DNA of 37,300 nt from Propionibacteriales bacterium. GTDB lineage: Bacteria; Actinomycetota; Actinomycetes; Propionibacteriales; Nocardioidaceae. The position numbers were made by a program, and so were the translations under genes. A model generated the notes under the pieces. The model searched no databases. It worked only from the letters and a program-made list of their open reading frames with translations, and was not told the origin of the DNA. Shown one piece after another: positions 1-8,144 of this stretch (within the stretch, counting starts at the first letter, position 1; the number at the start of each line of letters is the position of its first letter). The stretch spans positions 1 to 37,300 of the forward strand of contig JACDHG010000004.1 in the NCBI GenBank assembly GCA_013821195.1. Reading direction: 5' to 3'.

Positions 1-971
1 CGTCTGCGCTGTCGGCCACCGCCGGATCCACAGAGGCGGCTGCCGCAAGCGCGCTCCCCTCGGTGGTGAAGATCTACGCGACGAGTCAGCGCGCCAGTGG
101 TTCCGGCTCCGGCATCATCTTGACGAGCGACGGTGAGATCCTCACCAACAACCACGTGGTCGAGCTCGCCGCCGACGGCGGCAAGATCGCCGTCAGCTTC
201 AACGACGGCACGTCCGCCGACGCCACGATCGTCGGGCGTGACCCGCTGACAGACCTGGCAGTGATCAAGGCGTCCGGAGTGAGCGGACTCCAGCCCGCCA
301 CGATGGGCAGCTCCGACGACCTCCAGGTGGGACAGCAGGTCGTCGCCGTCGGTGCGCCATTCGGTCTCGAAAGCACGGTGACGACCGGAATCGTCAGCGC
401 GCTCGACCGGCCGGTCACCACCCGGGGTGAGACGGCGAACGACCCCGCGACGGTCTTTCCCGCCGTCCAGACCGACGCCGCGATCAACCCGGGTAACTCC
501 GGCGGTCCCCTCGTGGACCTGTCTGGGCACGTCGTGGGCATCGACTCCGCGATCAAGACGGTGCCCGGCGCCGACGGCGACCAAGGCGGGTCGATCGGCC
601 TCGGTTTCGCGATCCCGGTCGACGACGCGCTCCCCATCGTCGAGCAGCTACGTCATGGCGACACCCCCACGCACGCGCTGATCGGGGTCTCGGTGGGCGA
701 CGCAACCGACGAGGTGGGCCTCCCCGACGGCGCCCTGGTCGAGCAGGTCGAGCCCGGGGGAGCAGGTGATCGGGCCGGCATCGAGGAGGGAACGGTCATC
801 AACCGCGTCGACGACAACGTGATCTCCGACTCCGGCTCTCTCGTGGCGACGATCCGGTCCTACCGCCCCGGCGACACCGTCACGCTCACAGTCACCTCGT
901 CGAACACTCGAGGCGTCGGCACCGGAGATCCCATGAGCGTGCAGCTGACGCTCGGATCAGACGCAGGCTGA
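1..971 (+). CDS. HtrA/DegP-type secreted serine protease with PDZ domain (5' end outside window)
   Basis: The frame is open from base 3, so the N-terminus (signal or membrane anchor) lies upstream. Counting from the first in-frame GTG at 63, the trypsin-like catalytic triad is visible: His31 in TNNHVV, Asp64 in DPLTDLAV and Ser146 in NPGNSGGP. A C-terminal PDZ domain spans about residues 205-300. The family degrades or refolds damaged proteins outside the membrane. The low-complexity Ala/Ser/Thr stretch before residue 1 looks like the linker after an export or membrane segment. The gene converges on pabB with only 39 bases between stop codons. The family assignment is firm; which HtrA paralogue it is (PepD/MucD-like) cannot be told from this part. 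Confidence 0.9.
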   Translation, partial: SALSATAGSTEAAAASALPSVVKIYATSQRASGSGSGIILTSDGEILTNNHVVELAADGGKIAVSFNDGTSADATIVGRDPLTDLAVIKASGVSGLQPATMGSSDDLQVGQQVVAVGAPFGLESTVTTGIVSALDRPVTTRGETANDPATVFPAVQTDAAINPGNSGGPLVDLSGHVVGIDSAIKTVPGADGDQGGSIGLGFAIPVDDALPIVEQLRHGDTPTHALIGVSVGDATDEVGLPDGALVEQVEPGGAGDRAGIEEGTVINRVDDNVISDSGSLVATIRSYRPGDTVTLTVTSSNTRGVGTGDPMSVQLTLGSDAG

Positions 972-972
972 C

Positions 973-1005
973 CCCTCAGCGCGGCACACCTGACCCTCAG
1001 CGCGG
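973..1005. repeat. Two direct copies of a 12-base unit between convergent genes
   Basis: CCCTCAGCGCGG occurs at 973-984 and again at 994-1005, 21 bases apart. The preceding TGAC is also repeated, and its first copy contains the htrA stop codon. The segment fills the gap between htrA and pabB. It may be a small duplication or part of a weak bidirectional terminator; no strong hairpin or T-run is visible. Confidence 0.5.
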
Positions 1006-1010
1006 GGGGC

Positions 1011-2366
1011 TCAGGGCGGGATGGCTCCGAGCGCCTGGAGCAGCCGCGCCGCCTTCCAGGTCGCCTCGGCGTACTCCGCCGCCAGGTCGGAGCGGACTGT
1101 GAGCCCGCCTCCGGTGCCGAAGGTGTACGTCCCACGGTGGTGGACCACGGTGCGGATGACGATGGCCAGGTCGGCGGAGCCGTCGGCGTCGACCCAGCCG
1201 AGCGCGCCGGCGTAGACGCCACGGGGTCCTGCCTCGACCTCCGCGATGATCTGCATGGTCCGCTCCTTCGGAGCGCCAGTCATCGATCCGCCGGGGAAGA
1301 TCGTCTTCAGGGCATCGACTGTCGACACGTCGGCGCGCAGACGTCCCTCGATGGTGCTGACCAACTGGTGCACTGTGGCGTAGCTCTCCACATGCATGAG
1401 ATCGGTGACCTGCACCGTCCCGACATCACACACCCGCGACAGGTCGTTGCGCAGGAGGTCGACGATCATCAGGTTCTCGCCGAGGAACTTGCCGTCGGTC
1501 CGCAGCAGCTCTGCAGCCGCCGCATCCGCCGCCGGATCTGCGACCCGCACGGTCGTGCCCTTGATCGGTCGGGTCTCGATCCGCCGGTCGGTGTCGATGG
1601 TGACGAATCGCTCAGGGGAGCTGCTCAGCACGCTCGTGCCGAGATGGTGCAGATACGCGGCGTACGGCGCTGGGTTGACGCGGCGCAGGCGACGGTAGGT
1701 CTCAAGCGCCGACGCGGGTGACTCGACGGCCGTCTGGAACGTCAGGTTGGTCTCGTAGGAGTTGCCGCGCAGCAGGTGCTCCTGCACCGTGAAGAAGGCG
1801 GCTGCGTACTCGCCTTCGTCGATGCCACGGGCTGTGCGTATCCCGGGCAGAGCCGGTAGCCCGGGTGCGACCACCGCCCCGCCCACCAGCAGGGCCACCC
1901 TCTCCTGCCACGACGCCAGAGCGTCGGCGGCAGCCACGGCTCGGACGGTCCGCTCGACGTGGTCGAACTCGACCCAGCGCTCTGCCCGCAGCCAGCAGGC
2001 GTCCGGTACGGCGCCGGGGTCCTGGTCGACGAGCGCTGGTAGGTCACGCCGAGCCGCGTAGCCGAGGTAGCCGACCCAGCGCGTCGACTGGTCCCCGGAA
2101 CGGGTCCGCTCCGCCAGCGCCTCGAAGATGTCGCTGCCCACGTCGTACGACGACGATGTGTCATGCTGCCGCACGATCCCGCGGCCGGCATCGAGGGTCA
2201 GGCTCGGCTCGGAGTCGTCGAGCCATCCGACGTACGAGCGCCGACCCGACCACGACCTCGCATTCGCCCCATCCAGCCAGAAGGAGCGGGACCTGTCCGC
2301 GGCATGGGTGACGAAGAAGTCCTCCGGGTCGACCCATGGCAGCGGTTCTCCGACGGCCCTTTTCAT
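1011..2366 (-). CDS. pabB: Aminodeoxychorismate synthase component I
   Basis: A 451-residue chorismate-binding enzyme that aminates chorismate to 4-amino-4-deoxychorismate, on the way to p-aminobenzoate and folate. The PIKGT motif (residues 267-271) carries Lys269. This lysine is characteristic of PabB, whereas anthranilate synthases have Ala there. Other signatures are GNSYETNLTF (201-210), DLLRNDLSRV and the C-terminal FPGGSMTGAPK block. The ATG overlaps the pabA stop codon as ATGA, so the two are translationally coupled; PabA supplies ammonia. No pabC lyase follows: the gene ends facing htrA. Confidence 0.9.
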   Translation of the reverse strand: MKRAVGEPLPWVDPEDFFVTHAADRSRSFWLDGANARSWSGRRSYVGWLDDSEPSLTLDAGRGIVRQHDTSSSYDVGSDIFEALAERTRSGDQSTRWVGYLGYAARRDLPALVDQDPGAVPDACWLRAERWVEFDHVERTVRAVAAADALASWQERVALLVGGAVVAPGLPALPGIRTARGIDEGEYAAAFFTVQEHLLRGNSYETNLTFQTAVESPASALETYRRLRRVNPAPYAAYLHHLGTSVLSSSPERFVTIDTDRRIETRPIKGTTVRVADPAADAAAAELLRTDGKFLGENLMIVDLLRNDLSRVCDVGTVQVTDLMHVESYATVHQLVSTIEGRLRADVSTVDALKTIFPGGSMTGAPKERTMQIIAEVEAGPRGVYAGALGWVDADGSADLAIVIRTVVHHRGTYTFGTGGGLTVRSDLAAEYAEATWKAARLLQALGAIPP

Positions 2367-2935
2367 GTGCTGACGAAGCTCTCGATCAGCCGCCGACCTC
2401 CGACGGTGAGCACGGACTCAGGGTGGAACTGCACTCCCACCAACGGCCGGCTGCGGTGCGCCACTCCCATCGTGACCCGGCCAGCGACCCCCTGGCACCA
2501 GGCCGTCACCTCGAGCTCAGCAGGCACCTCGACGGCTGCGAGCGAGTGGTAGCGCACGGCAGCAAAGCCCTGCGGCAGGTGTGCGAACAGCCCCACCCCC
2601 TTGTGGTGGACGGAAGCGACCTCTCCATGTGCGGGCTCGACCACCTCGACTCGCCCACCGAACTCGACGACCAGCCCCTGCATGCCGAGACAGACCCCGA
2701 GCACCGGCACAGTCGAGCCCGCGAGCACCGCCCTGCCCACCATGAAGTCATCGGCGTCGTTGACGGTGCCGGGCCCCGGAGAGAGCACGATGTGGCTGTA
2801 GCCGCTACGCCAGGCGGTCGCCTGAGACCGGTCATCGTGCTGGATGACGTCAGGCAGCACCCCAGTGACCGCAGCGATGAGGTGCACCAGGTTGTAGGTG
2901 TAGGAGTCGTGGTGGTCGATCATCAAGACACGCAC
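2363..2935 (-). CDS. pabA: Aminodeoxychorismate synthase glutaminase component
   Basis: A 190-residue class I glutamine amidotransferase. The nucleophile elbow GVCLGMQ holds Cys82, with His171 and Glu173 in FHPES completing the triad. The usual CLGHQ is CLGMQ here. The oxyanion-hole strand SPGPG is at 52-56. It delivers glutamine-derived ammonia to the partner synthase, most likely PabB, which it overlaps by 4 bases. It starts 10 bases after the PhzE-like gene, so the three genes probably share one transcript. It could in principle also serve a TrpE, but the coupling argues for PabB. Confidence 0.88.
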   Translation of the reverse strand: MRVLMIDHHDSYTYNLVHLIAAVTGVLPDVIQHDDRSQATAWRSGYSHIVLSPGPGTVNDADDFMVGRAVLAGSTVPVLGVCLGMQGLVVEFGGRVEVVEPAHGEVASVHHKGVGLFAHLPQGFAAVRYHSLAAVEVPAELEVTAWCQGVAGRVTMGVAHRSRPLVGVQFHPESVLTVGGRRLIESFVST

Positions 2936-2945
2936 AGGCTGCAGC

Positions 2946-4823
2946 TCACCGGTCCAGCAGGCTGAGCATCAGCTCGCGGATCAGGTCGAAGCCGTGCTCG
3001 GTGAGGATCGACTCGGCATGGAACTGCACTCCTCGGTAGTGCGCTCCCTGGATGAGATGCACGTCCCGGGAGTCGACGTCGACGACGACGGTCACGCTGG
3101 GCGGAAGCACCCCTGACCCCAGCCGCGCTACGAACGTGTTGTAGAAACCGACCCGCTCCGAGCGGCCCAGGATTCCTACCTCCGTCTGTGTCCCCTGGAA
3201 GACGATGTCCTTGTAAGCGAGGTCGAGACCGAGTGCCCCACAGAGGACTTGGTGCCCCAGACAAACGGCCAGGAAGGGGACCTCATCGTGGAGGAGGTCG
3301 TCGACGGCGCCGCGGACCGCCTTGATCTTCGGGTCGTCGAGGGCGCGCGGATCCCCCGGTCCCGGGCCTACGATCACGAAGTCCGCGGTGTCGAAGTCGC
3401 CATATCGGTAGTCGTGGTGGCGGACCGTCTCACTCGTCGTGCCGAGGACGGTGAGCATGTGGCGCAGCATGGTGACGAAGTCATCCTCACCGTCGAGGAT
3501 GACGACATGCTTGCCACCGAGCGCCGAGGAGCGTACGGCGTCTGACTGGTCGTTGAGCCAGAACCGGCTCAGCCGCTGGTTGCGGGCATCGAGAGCGGCC
3601 AGGACCTCGGGGTCCGCTGCGAGTTCCGCCAACTCCGCCGCCGGCGTCGGCGGCGTCGGCACGAGGCCGAAAGCATGGAGGATGCCGCCGGCCTTGGCAT
3701 GCGTCTCGGCGACCTCGTCCTGCGCGTTCGAGTCTCTGACCAGGGTGGCCCCAGCAGTGACCCGGAGCTCGCCTCGAGGGCTCACATCCGCCGTACGCAG
3801 GAGGATCGGCGCGTCGAGCGTTGGGGCTCCAGCAGCGTCCCGGCCGAGCAGAGCCAGCACGGCGCCGTAGTAGCCGCGCCCTCGGCGCTCGTGCTTCGCG
3901 ATCAGGCGGCAGGCGTTCTCGACCGGGCTTCCGGTCACGGTCGCGGCGAACATCGAGTCGCGGAGGACCTCCCTGACATCTCTCGTCGTGTGCCCCTCGA
4001 GGACGTACTCGGTGTGGATGAGGTGAGTCATGGGCTTCAGGTAGGGGCCGAGGATCCGACCACCCGCACTGCAGATGTCGCACATCATCTTGAGCTCCTC
4101 GTCGACGACCATGAAGAGCTCGTAGATCTCCTTCTCGTCATGCAGGAACTCGAGGAAACGCGATCGGCGCTCTGCCGCGTCGGTCCCGGCCCCGACGCGG
4201 AACGTGCCGCTGATCGGGTTCATCCGGACCGAGCCGGAGCTGACGCTGATGTGGCGCTCGGGGCTCGCACCGAGGAGGAACCGGTCGCCGGTATAGACCA
4301 GGAACGTCCAGTACGCCCCCCGCTCCTCGGTGAGCAGGCGGCGGAACACGCTGAGCGCGTGGGTGAGGTCCCAGTCCGCGAGGGTGGCGCGGTAGTTGCG
4401 CGCGATGACGAGGTTGGCGCCCTCGCCCTCGCCGATCTCGTCTCGGATGACGGTGTCGACGATCTCGGCGTAGGTGTCGTCGTCGATGTCGAACCCGCGC
4501 TCGCCGAGCGTCTCGACGACGAGGTCAGGTAGCCCAGCCACCAGGTCCTCGACCGGAATCTCCGCGTGGTCCTCGACGAGCATGCTCGCCAGCGGAGTCT
4601 CGTCGTCGTGCGCCTCGAACCCGCGTTCGCGGATCTGCCGGTACGGAACGAAGACAAGCCGGTCGAAGCGACTCTCACCACCGCCGGCGCTCTGCCCGAG
4701 GGGTATGCCGGCCAGGTCTTCGTGCTCCTCGCGGCTTCCGCGCAGCACGGTCACGGCGTCGGCTCCCTCGAACCGGATCAGCGCGAACGCAGCGGACTCC
4801 GCCAGGTCGTCGAAGAGAGTCAT
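2946..4823 (-). CDS. PhzE-like fused chorismate aminating synthase and glutaminase
   Basis: 625 residues: a chorismate-binding synthase domain (about 1-390), a linker, then a class I glutaminase domain (about 437-625). This order and length match PhzE, the 2-amino-2-deoxyisochorismate synthase of phenazine pathways, and related fused anthranilate synthases. PISGT is at 203-207 and the MFAATVTGSP block at 291-300. The glutaminase has Cys521 in CLGHQ with His602 and Glu604 in FHAES, where most relatives read FHPES. It heads a run with pabA and pabB, so one transcript would make two chorismate-aminating enzymes. No phzD, phzF, phzB, phzG or anthranilate-modifying gene is present in the window. 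The product could be ADIC or anthranilate; sequence alone does not decide. Confidence 0.8.
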   Translation of the reverse strand: MTLFDDLAESAAFALIRFEGADAVTVLRGSREEHEDLAGIPLGQSAGGGESRFDRLVFVPYRQIRERGFEAHDDETPLASMLVEDHAEIPVEDLVAGLPDLVVETLGERGFDIDDDTYAEIVDTVIRDEIGEGEGANLVIARNYRATLADWDLTHALSVFRRLLTEERGAYWTFLVYTGDRFLLGASPERHISVSSGSVRMNPISGTFRVGAGTDAAERRSRFLEFLHDEKEIYELFMVVDEELKMMCDICSAGGRILGPYLKPMTHLIHTEYVLEGHTTRDVREVLRDSMFAATVTGSPVENACRLIAKHERRGRGYYGAVLALLGRDAAGAPTLDAPILLRTADVSPRGELRVTAGATLVRDSNAQDEVAETHAKAGGILHAFGLVPTPPTPAAELAELAADPEVLAALDARNQRLSRFWLNDQSDAVRSSALGGKHVVILDGEDDFVTMLRHMLTVLGTTSETVRHHDYRYGDFDTADFVIVGPGPGDPRALDDPKIKAVRGAVDDLLHDEVPFLAVCLGHQVLCGALGLDLAYKDIVFQGTQTEVGILGRSERVGFYNTFVARLGSGVLPPSVTVVVDVDSRDVHLIQGAHYRGVQFHAESILTEHGFDLIRELMLSLLDR

Positions 4824-4892
4824 CTGGGCTGCCGATCAAGGACGGGGCGAGGTCGGGTCTGGGCGCACAAAGCCTAACAACTGGCAACCTGG

Positions 4893-7040
4893 TCAGGGCC
4901 GCCAACGGTGGCTGGTGCCGATGACCTCCAGCAGCCTCGTCGCGCGCGTCAGCACGACGTACAGGGTCCGCATGCCGATGTCGGACTCGTCGACGATCTC
5001 GTCCGGCTGGACGACCATGATGGCGTCGAACTCGAGGCCCTTGGTGTCGAGCGCCTCCAGGACGGGGATGCGATCGACGTCACGCTCGCCCAGCCAGTCG
5101 TCTACCTCACGACGGCGGCCGACCGCCACGACGACACCCACCGTCCCGCCGACCTCGTGTGCGAGGTGGTTGACCGCAGCACGCACCTGGTCACGCAGGT
5201 CGAGCCCCGTCAGCTCGCGGATGACCGGCTCGATGCCCGTCTCGCGAACGGCAATGGGCAGATCCGCAGCGGGGATATGGGCCCGCGCCACCTCCGCCGC
5301 CAGCTCGTAGATCTCCTTGGAGTTGCGGTAGTTGGTCGACAGCCGGAACGCGTGCTGCTCCTTGTCTCCGAGAGCCTCCTCTCGGGCTGCCGCCGCCTCG
5401 TCCGTCAACGGCCAGGAGCTCTGCGCGGCATCGCCGACGACGGTCCAGCTGGCGTGGCGGCCACGGCGGCCGACCATGCGCCACTGCATGGGAGAGAGGT
5501 CTTGAGCCTCGTCGACGAGCACGTGGGCGTAGGCGTCGTCCTCGATGGAGACGACCGGCCGCATCGTTGTGGAGACGGCCTGGCTGGCCCGGCGGTGATC
5601 ATCGCTCGACAGCTCTGGGACGGTCTCGTCGTACAGGTCGGCGAGTGGGTCCTCGTCCTCCTCGGGCTCGGGTCGCTCCCCGATCAGATAGCGCAGCTCG
5701 TCGATCAGCGGGATGTCCTCGACGCTGAGCTCGTCGGCAGCCAGCGACTCGACCAGGTCGCCGATCTCGACGTTCGTAAGTGCTCCGGCGGCGTCGCGCG
5801 ACAGTCGTTCCCGATCGGCGAGCCAGCCGATGACCTCGACGGCGTCGACGACCGGCCACCACGCGTTGACGAAGTCGAGGAAGGCGCGCTCGCCGAGCAG
5901 GATGCGCGTGAACTCGTCCTTGCCTCTGCCCAGCGCACGGTCACCGGAAACCTTGTGCCACAGCGTTTCGATGAGCTCGCCTGCCACGTGCAGCACTGCC
6001 CGATTTCGGCGGTGCCACTTGACGAGCAGGTCACGACGGATCCCCGACAGCTCCGGCTCGTCGAGTGTCAGCACGTCGTCGCGGTAGAAGATGCTGAAGT
6101 GGGTCGGCGCCCCGGGAGCGGGTCCGCGAACCGCGCGCGACAAGATCCCTCGCATCCGCGCTGAGCCCTTGATCAGGGCGACCCGCGGGACTTCGTGCCG
6201 GCTGACCCTGATGCCGTCGACCACCTCGCCGAGCGCCCGCAGGGACACACTGGTCTCACCGAGCGACGGGAGCACCCGCTCGATGTAGGCCATGAAGACA
6301 GCGTTGGGACCGACGACGAGAACGCCGCCTCCCTCATAGCGACGTCGATCTGTGTAGAGCAGGTACGCCGCGCGGTGGAGGGCCACGACTGTCTTACCGG
6401 TCCCGGGTCCGCCGAAGATTGTCGTGACCCCCTTGTGGGGCGACCGGATCGCGTGATCCTGCTCCCGTTGGATGGTGGCAACGACGGAGTGCATGGTCCG
6501 GTCGCGAGACTTCGCAAGCGTGGCGAACAGAGCGCCTTCGCCGACGATGACCATGTCGTCGGGGGCGTGGTCGGCGTCGAGGAGGTCGTCATCGATCCCC
6601 ACCACCTGGTCCGAGATCGACTGCAGGACACGACGACGTACGACGCCGGCCGGATCCTGCGCCGTGGCTTGGTAGAAGACGGCGGCAGCGGGCGCGCGCC
6701 AGTCCACGAGGAGCACCTCGCGCTCCTCGTCCAGCAGGCCCAACCGGCCGATGTAGCGCGCCTCTCCGTCGAGGTGGTCGAGACGGCCGAAGACCAGCCC
6801 CTCGTGCGCGGCGTTCAGGCTCGCGAGCCGCTTGGCCGCTTGGAAGACCATCGCGTCCCGCTCGACAAGTCCACCCTCGTTGCCGACTCGGGCCCGCGCG
6901 TGACCGTCCTGCTGTAACGCCTTCGCGGACTCTGTCGCCGCCTCCAGGCGGGCGTAGATGCGATCGACGACCGCCTGCTCGCGCTTGATCTCCTGCTCGA
7001 CCGCGTGGTCGGTGACTCGCGAACGACGACGCTCCGACAC
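4893..7040 (-). CDS. HelD/HelR-type UvrD-like RNA polymerase-associated ATPase
   Basis: About 715 residues from the GTG at 7040, which follows a GGGGAAGGG ribosome-binding stretch; an ATG at 7079 is in frame but less likely. An N-terminal coiled-coil arm is followed by a superfamily I ATPase core. Walker A GGPGTGKT lies near residues 210-217, and VLVDEAQDLSP, STNYRNSKEIY, DTKGLEFDA and LYVVLTRATRLLEV follow. The family (HelD, and the actinobacterial HelR that displaces rifamycins) binds RNA polymerase and removes it from DNA or nucleic acid. I see no obvious rifamycin-associated inverted repeat upstream. The gene lies 69 bases before the PhzE-like gene on the same strand and follows the acetyltransferase gene. 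Confidence 0.88.
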   Translation of the reverse strand: MSERRRSRVTDHAVEQEIKREQAVVDRIYARLEAATESAKALQQDGHARARVGNEGGLVERDAMVFQAAKRLASLNAAHEGLVFGRLDHLDGEARYIGRLGLLDEEREVLLVDWRAPAAAVFYQATAQDPAGVVRRRVLQSISDQVVGIDDDLLDADHAPDDMVIVGEGALFATLAKSRDRTMHSVVATIQREQDHAIRSPHKGVTTIFGGPGTGKTVVALHRAAYLLYTDRRRYEGGGVLVVGPNAVFMAYIERVLPSLGETSVSLRALGEVVDGIRVSRHEVPRVALIKGSARMRGILSRAVRGPAPGAPTHFSIFYRDDVLTLDEPELSGIRRDLLVKWHRRNRAVLHVAGELIETLWHKVSGDRALGRGKDEFTRILLGERAFLDFVNAWWPVVDAVEVIGWLADRERLSRDAAGALTNVEIGDLVESLAADELSVEDIPLIDELRYLIGERPEPEEDEDPLADLYDETVPELSSDDHRRASQAVSTTMRPVVSIEDDAYAHVLVDEAQDLSPMQWRMVGRRGRHASWTVVGDAAQSSWPLTDEAAAAREEALGDKEQHAFRLSTNYRNSKEIYELAAEVARAHIPAADLPIAVRETGIEPVIRELTGLDLRDQVRAAVNHLAHEVGGTVGVVVAVGRRREVDDWLGERDVDRIPVLEALDTKGLEFDAIMVVQPDEIVDESDIGMRTLYVVLTRATRLLEVIGTSHRWRP

Positions 7041-7109
7041 TGCTGCTCGACCCTTCCCCGGATCCGGTGAACAAACCATCCTAGTGTCCTGCGCGGCCCC
7101 CAGGTGCGG

Positions 7110-7583
7110 CTACCAGCTGTCGGACTCCCGGCGCATCTGCATCCTGACGGGGTACGGCGCGAACGTCTCATGCTCCTGGACGTCGGTGTCTCGCCACCCG
7201 AGCCGGCGGTAGAAGGCCCTGGCGCGCCGGTTGTCCACCAGCACCCACAGGTACGTCGCGGGCGCTCCTGCCGCTGTCGACGCCTCGAGCACGGCGGCGT
7301 ACAGGTCGTGTGCCCGTCCGGTCCCCCACAGCCGCGGCACCACACCGAAGTGACGCAGCCAACCGTCGCCGAACGCGGCATACCCGACCGGAACACCGTC
7401 GAGCTCATCGACGAGCACGGTCACGGAGGGGTCGTCGACCACCAGCTGCCACCGAGCCAACACATCGGCCGCTGGGAAGGCTGTGTCACCGAAGACGTGC
7501 GCGAGTGCCGTGCTGGAGGCCGCTCTCTCCATGACGTAGAGGTCGTGCACGTCGCTCTCGTCAGCCTGCCGGATCACCGCCAT
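7110..7583 (-). CDS. GNAT-family N-acetyltransferase
   Basis: 157 residues from the ATG at 7583 (MAVIRQADE), a typical N-terminal strand for this fold. The upstream ATG at 7622 would add an odd Cys-rich lead and lies inside the regulatory palindrome, so I reject it. The acetyl-CoA loop is RLWGTGRA, followed by the late core strand YLWVLVDNRRARAFYRRLGW. The fold transfers an acetyl group from acetyl-CoA to an amine on a small molecule or protein; the substrate is not evident. It is divergent from the secreted D/N/R-rich gene and precedes the HelD-type gene. No clear ribosome-binding site is visible. Confidence 0.82.
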   Translation of the reverse strand: MAVIRQADESDVHDLYVMERAASSTALAHVFGDTAFPAADVLARWQLVVDDPSVTVLVDELDGVPVGYAAFGDGWLRHFGVVPRLWGTGRAHDLYAAVLEASTAAGAPATYLWVLVDNRRARAFYRRLGWRDTDVQEHETFAPYPVRMQMRRESDSW

Positions 7584-7621
7584 CACGCTAACGCAGCAAG
7601 CCTGGCAGGAGCGCGCCTCCA

Positions 7622-7664
7622 TGAGAGATCTCTCAGAAATCCCTCACGGTGGCCTCACCAACGA
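7622..7664 (+). promoter_or_regulatory. Composite box A: TGAGA-N4-TCTCA palindrome followed by CTCA repeats at 11-base spacing
   Basis: A perfect 14-base palindrome (7622-7635) ends in CTCA at 7632. CTCA recurs at 7643 and 7654, exactly 11 bases apart each time. Direct repeats with an 11-base period are the usual target form of OmpR/PhoB-class regulators. A matching arrangement occurs on the minus strand at 11658-11696. The box is 70-100 bases upstream of the secreted protein gene at 7725 and also lies in the leader of the divergent acetyltransferase gene. The response regulator encoded at 9036-9707 is the obvious candidate to bind it (inference). Confidence 0.6.
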
Positions 7665-7724
7665 CCGCCATGGTTGTCAATGTCAGACACGAACCCAATC
7701 CGCTCCCAAGAATCGGAGAACACC

Positions 7725-8144
7725 ATGAAGAACCTGATGCGTACCGGAATCCTCACCCTTGCGGGCTCGGTCGGCCTCGGTTTGGCTGGCGCCGGGGGTG
7801 CCCAGGCGATGCCTAGCGACACTGGCGACGTACTGCTCAACAAGCGCGAGATGAGCTCGGCCGTACTCGCCGTCGATGACGACGACGACAACAGCCGAGA
7901 CAACTCGGGCACCAACACGGGAAACTCGGGCACCAACACGGGCAACGGGACGCGCGACAACACGGTGAACTCGCGGACCGGCAACTCCAACGACGCGACC
8001 AGCAGCCGCGTCACGAACGTCTCGCGCGACCGCGACCGGAGCCGTGGCGACCTCACCCGCGACTGGACCCGTGACGGTAGCGATCGCACCCGCGACTTCA
8101 GCCGCCACCTCACCAACGACCGCAGCCGCAACGACACGCGGTGA
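7725..8144 (+). CDS. Secreted low-complexity Asp/Asn/Arg-rich protein, unknown function
   Basis: 139 residues starting at the ATG at 7725, with GGAG placed 6 bases before it. Residues 1-28 form a signal peptide (KNLMR, hydrophobic Leu/Gly/Ala core, AQA cleavage site). The mature part has a five-Asp run, then two copies of a 7-residue NSGTNTG-type repeat, then an Arg-Asp alternating tail (RDRDR, TRDW, TRDGSDRTRDF). Its near-neutral but very highly charged composition suggests an extended, disordered envelope protein, possibly metal- or polyanion-binding. The stop overlaps the kinase start (GTGA). I recognise no family. Confidence 0.75.
   Translation: MKNLMRTGILTLAGSVGLGLAGAGGAQAMPSDTGDVLLNKREMSSAVLAVDDDDDNSRDNSGTNTGNSGTNTGNGTRDNTVNSRTGNSNDATSSRVTNVSRDRDRSRGDLTRDWTRDGSDRTRDFSRHLTNDRSRNDTR
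7902..7943 (+). repeat. Tandem duplication of a 21-base coding unit
   Basis: Two adjacent 21-base copies (7902-7922 and 7923-7943) differ at one or two bases. They encode the repeated Asn-Ser-Gly-Thr-Asn-Thr-Gly block of the secreted low-complexity protein. Copy number may vary between strains without changing the frame. Confidence 0.7.

Noticed and set aside
7622-7635. The TGAGAGATCTCTCA palindrome as a terminator or restriction-related site only
   Set aside because: It is in a divergent promoter region and is matched, with the same downstream CTCA spacing, at the second site near 11690.
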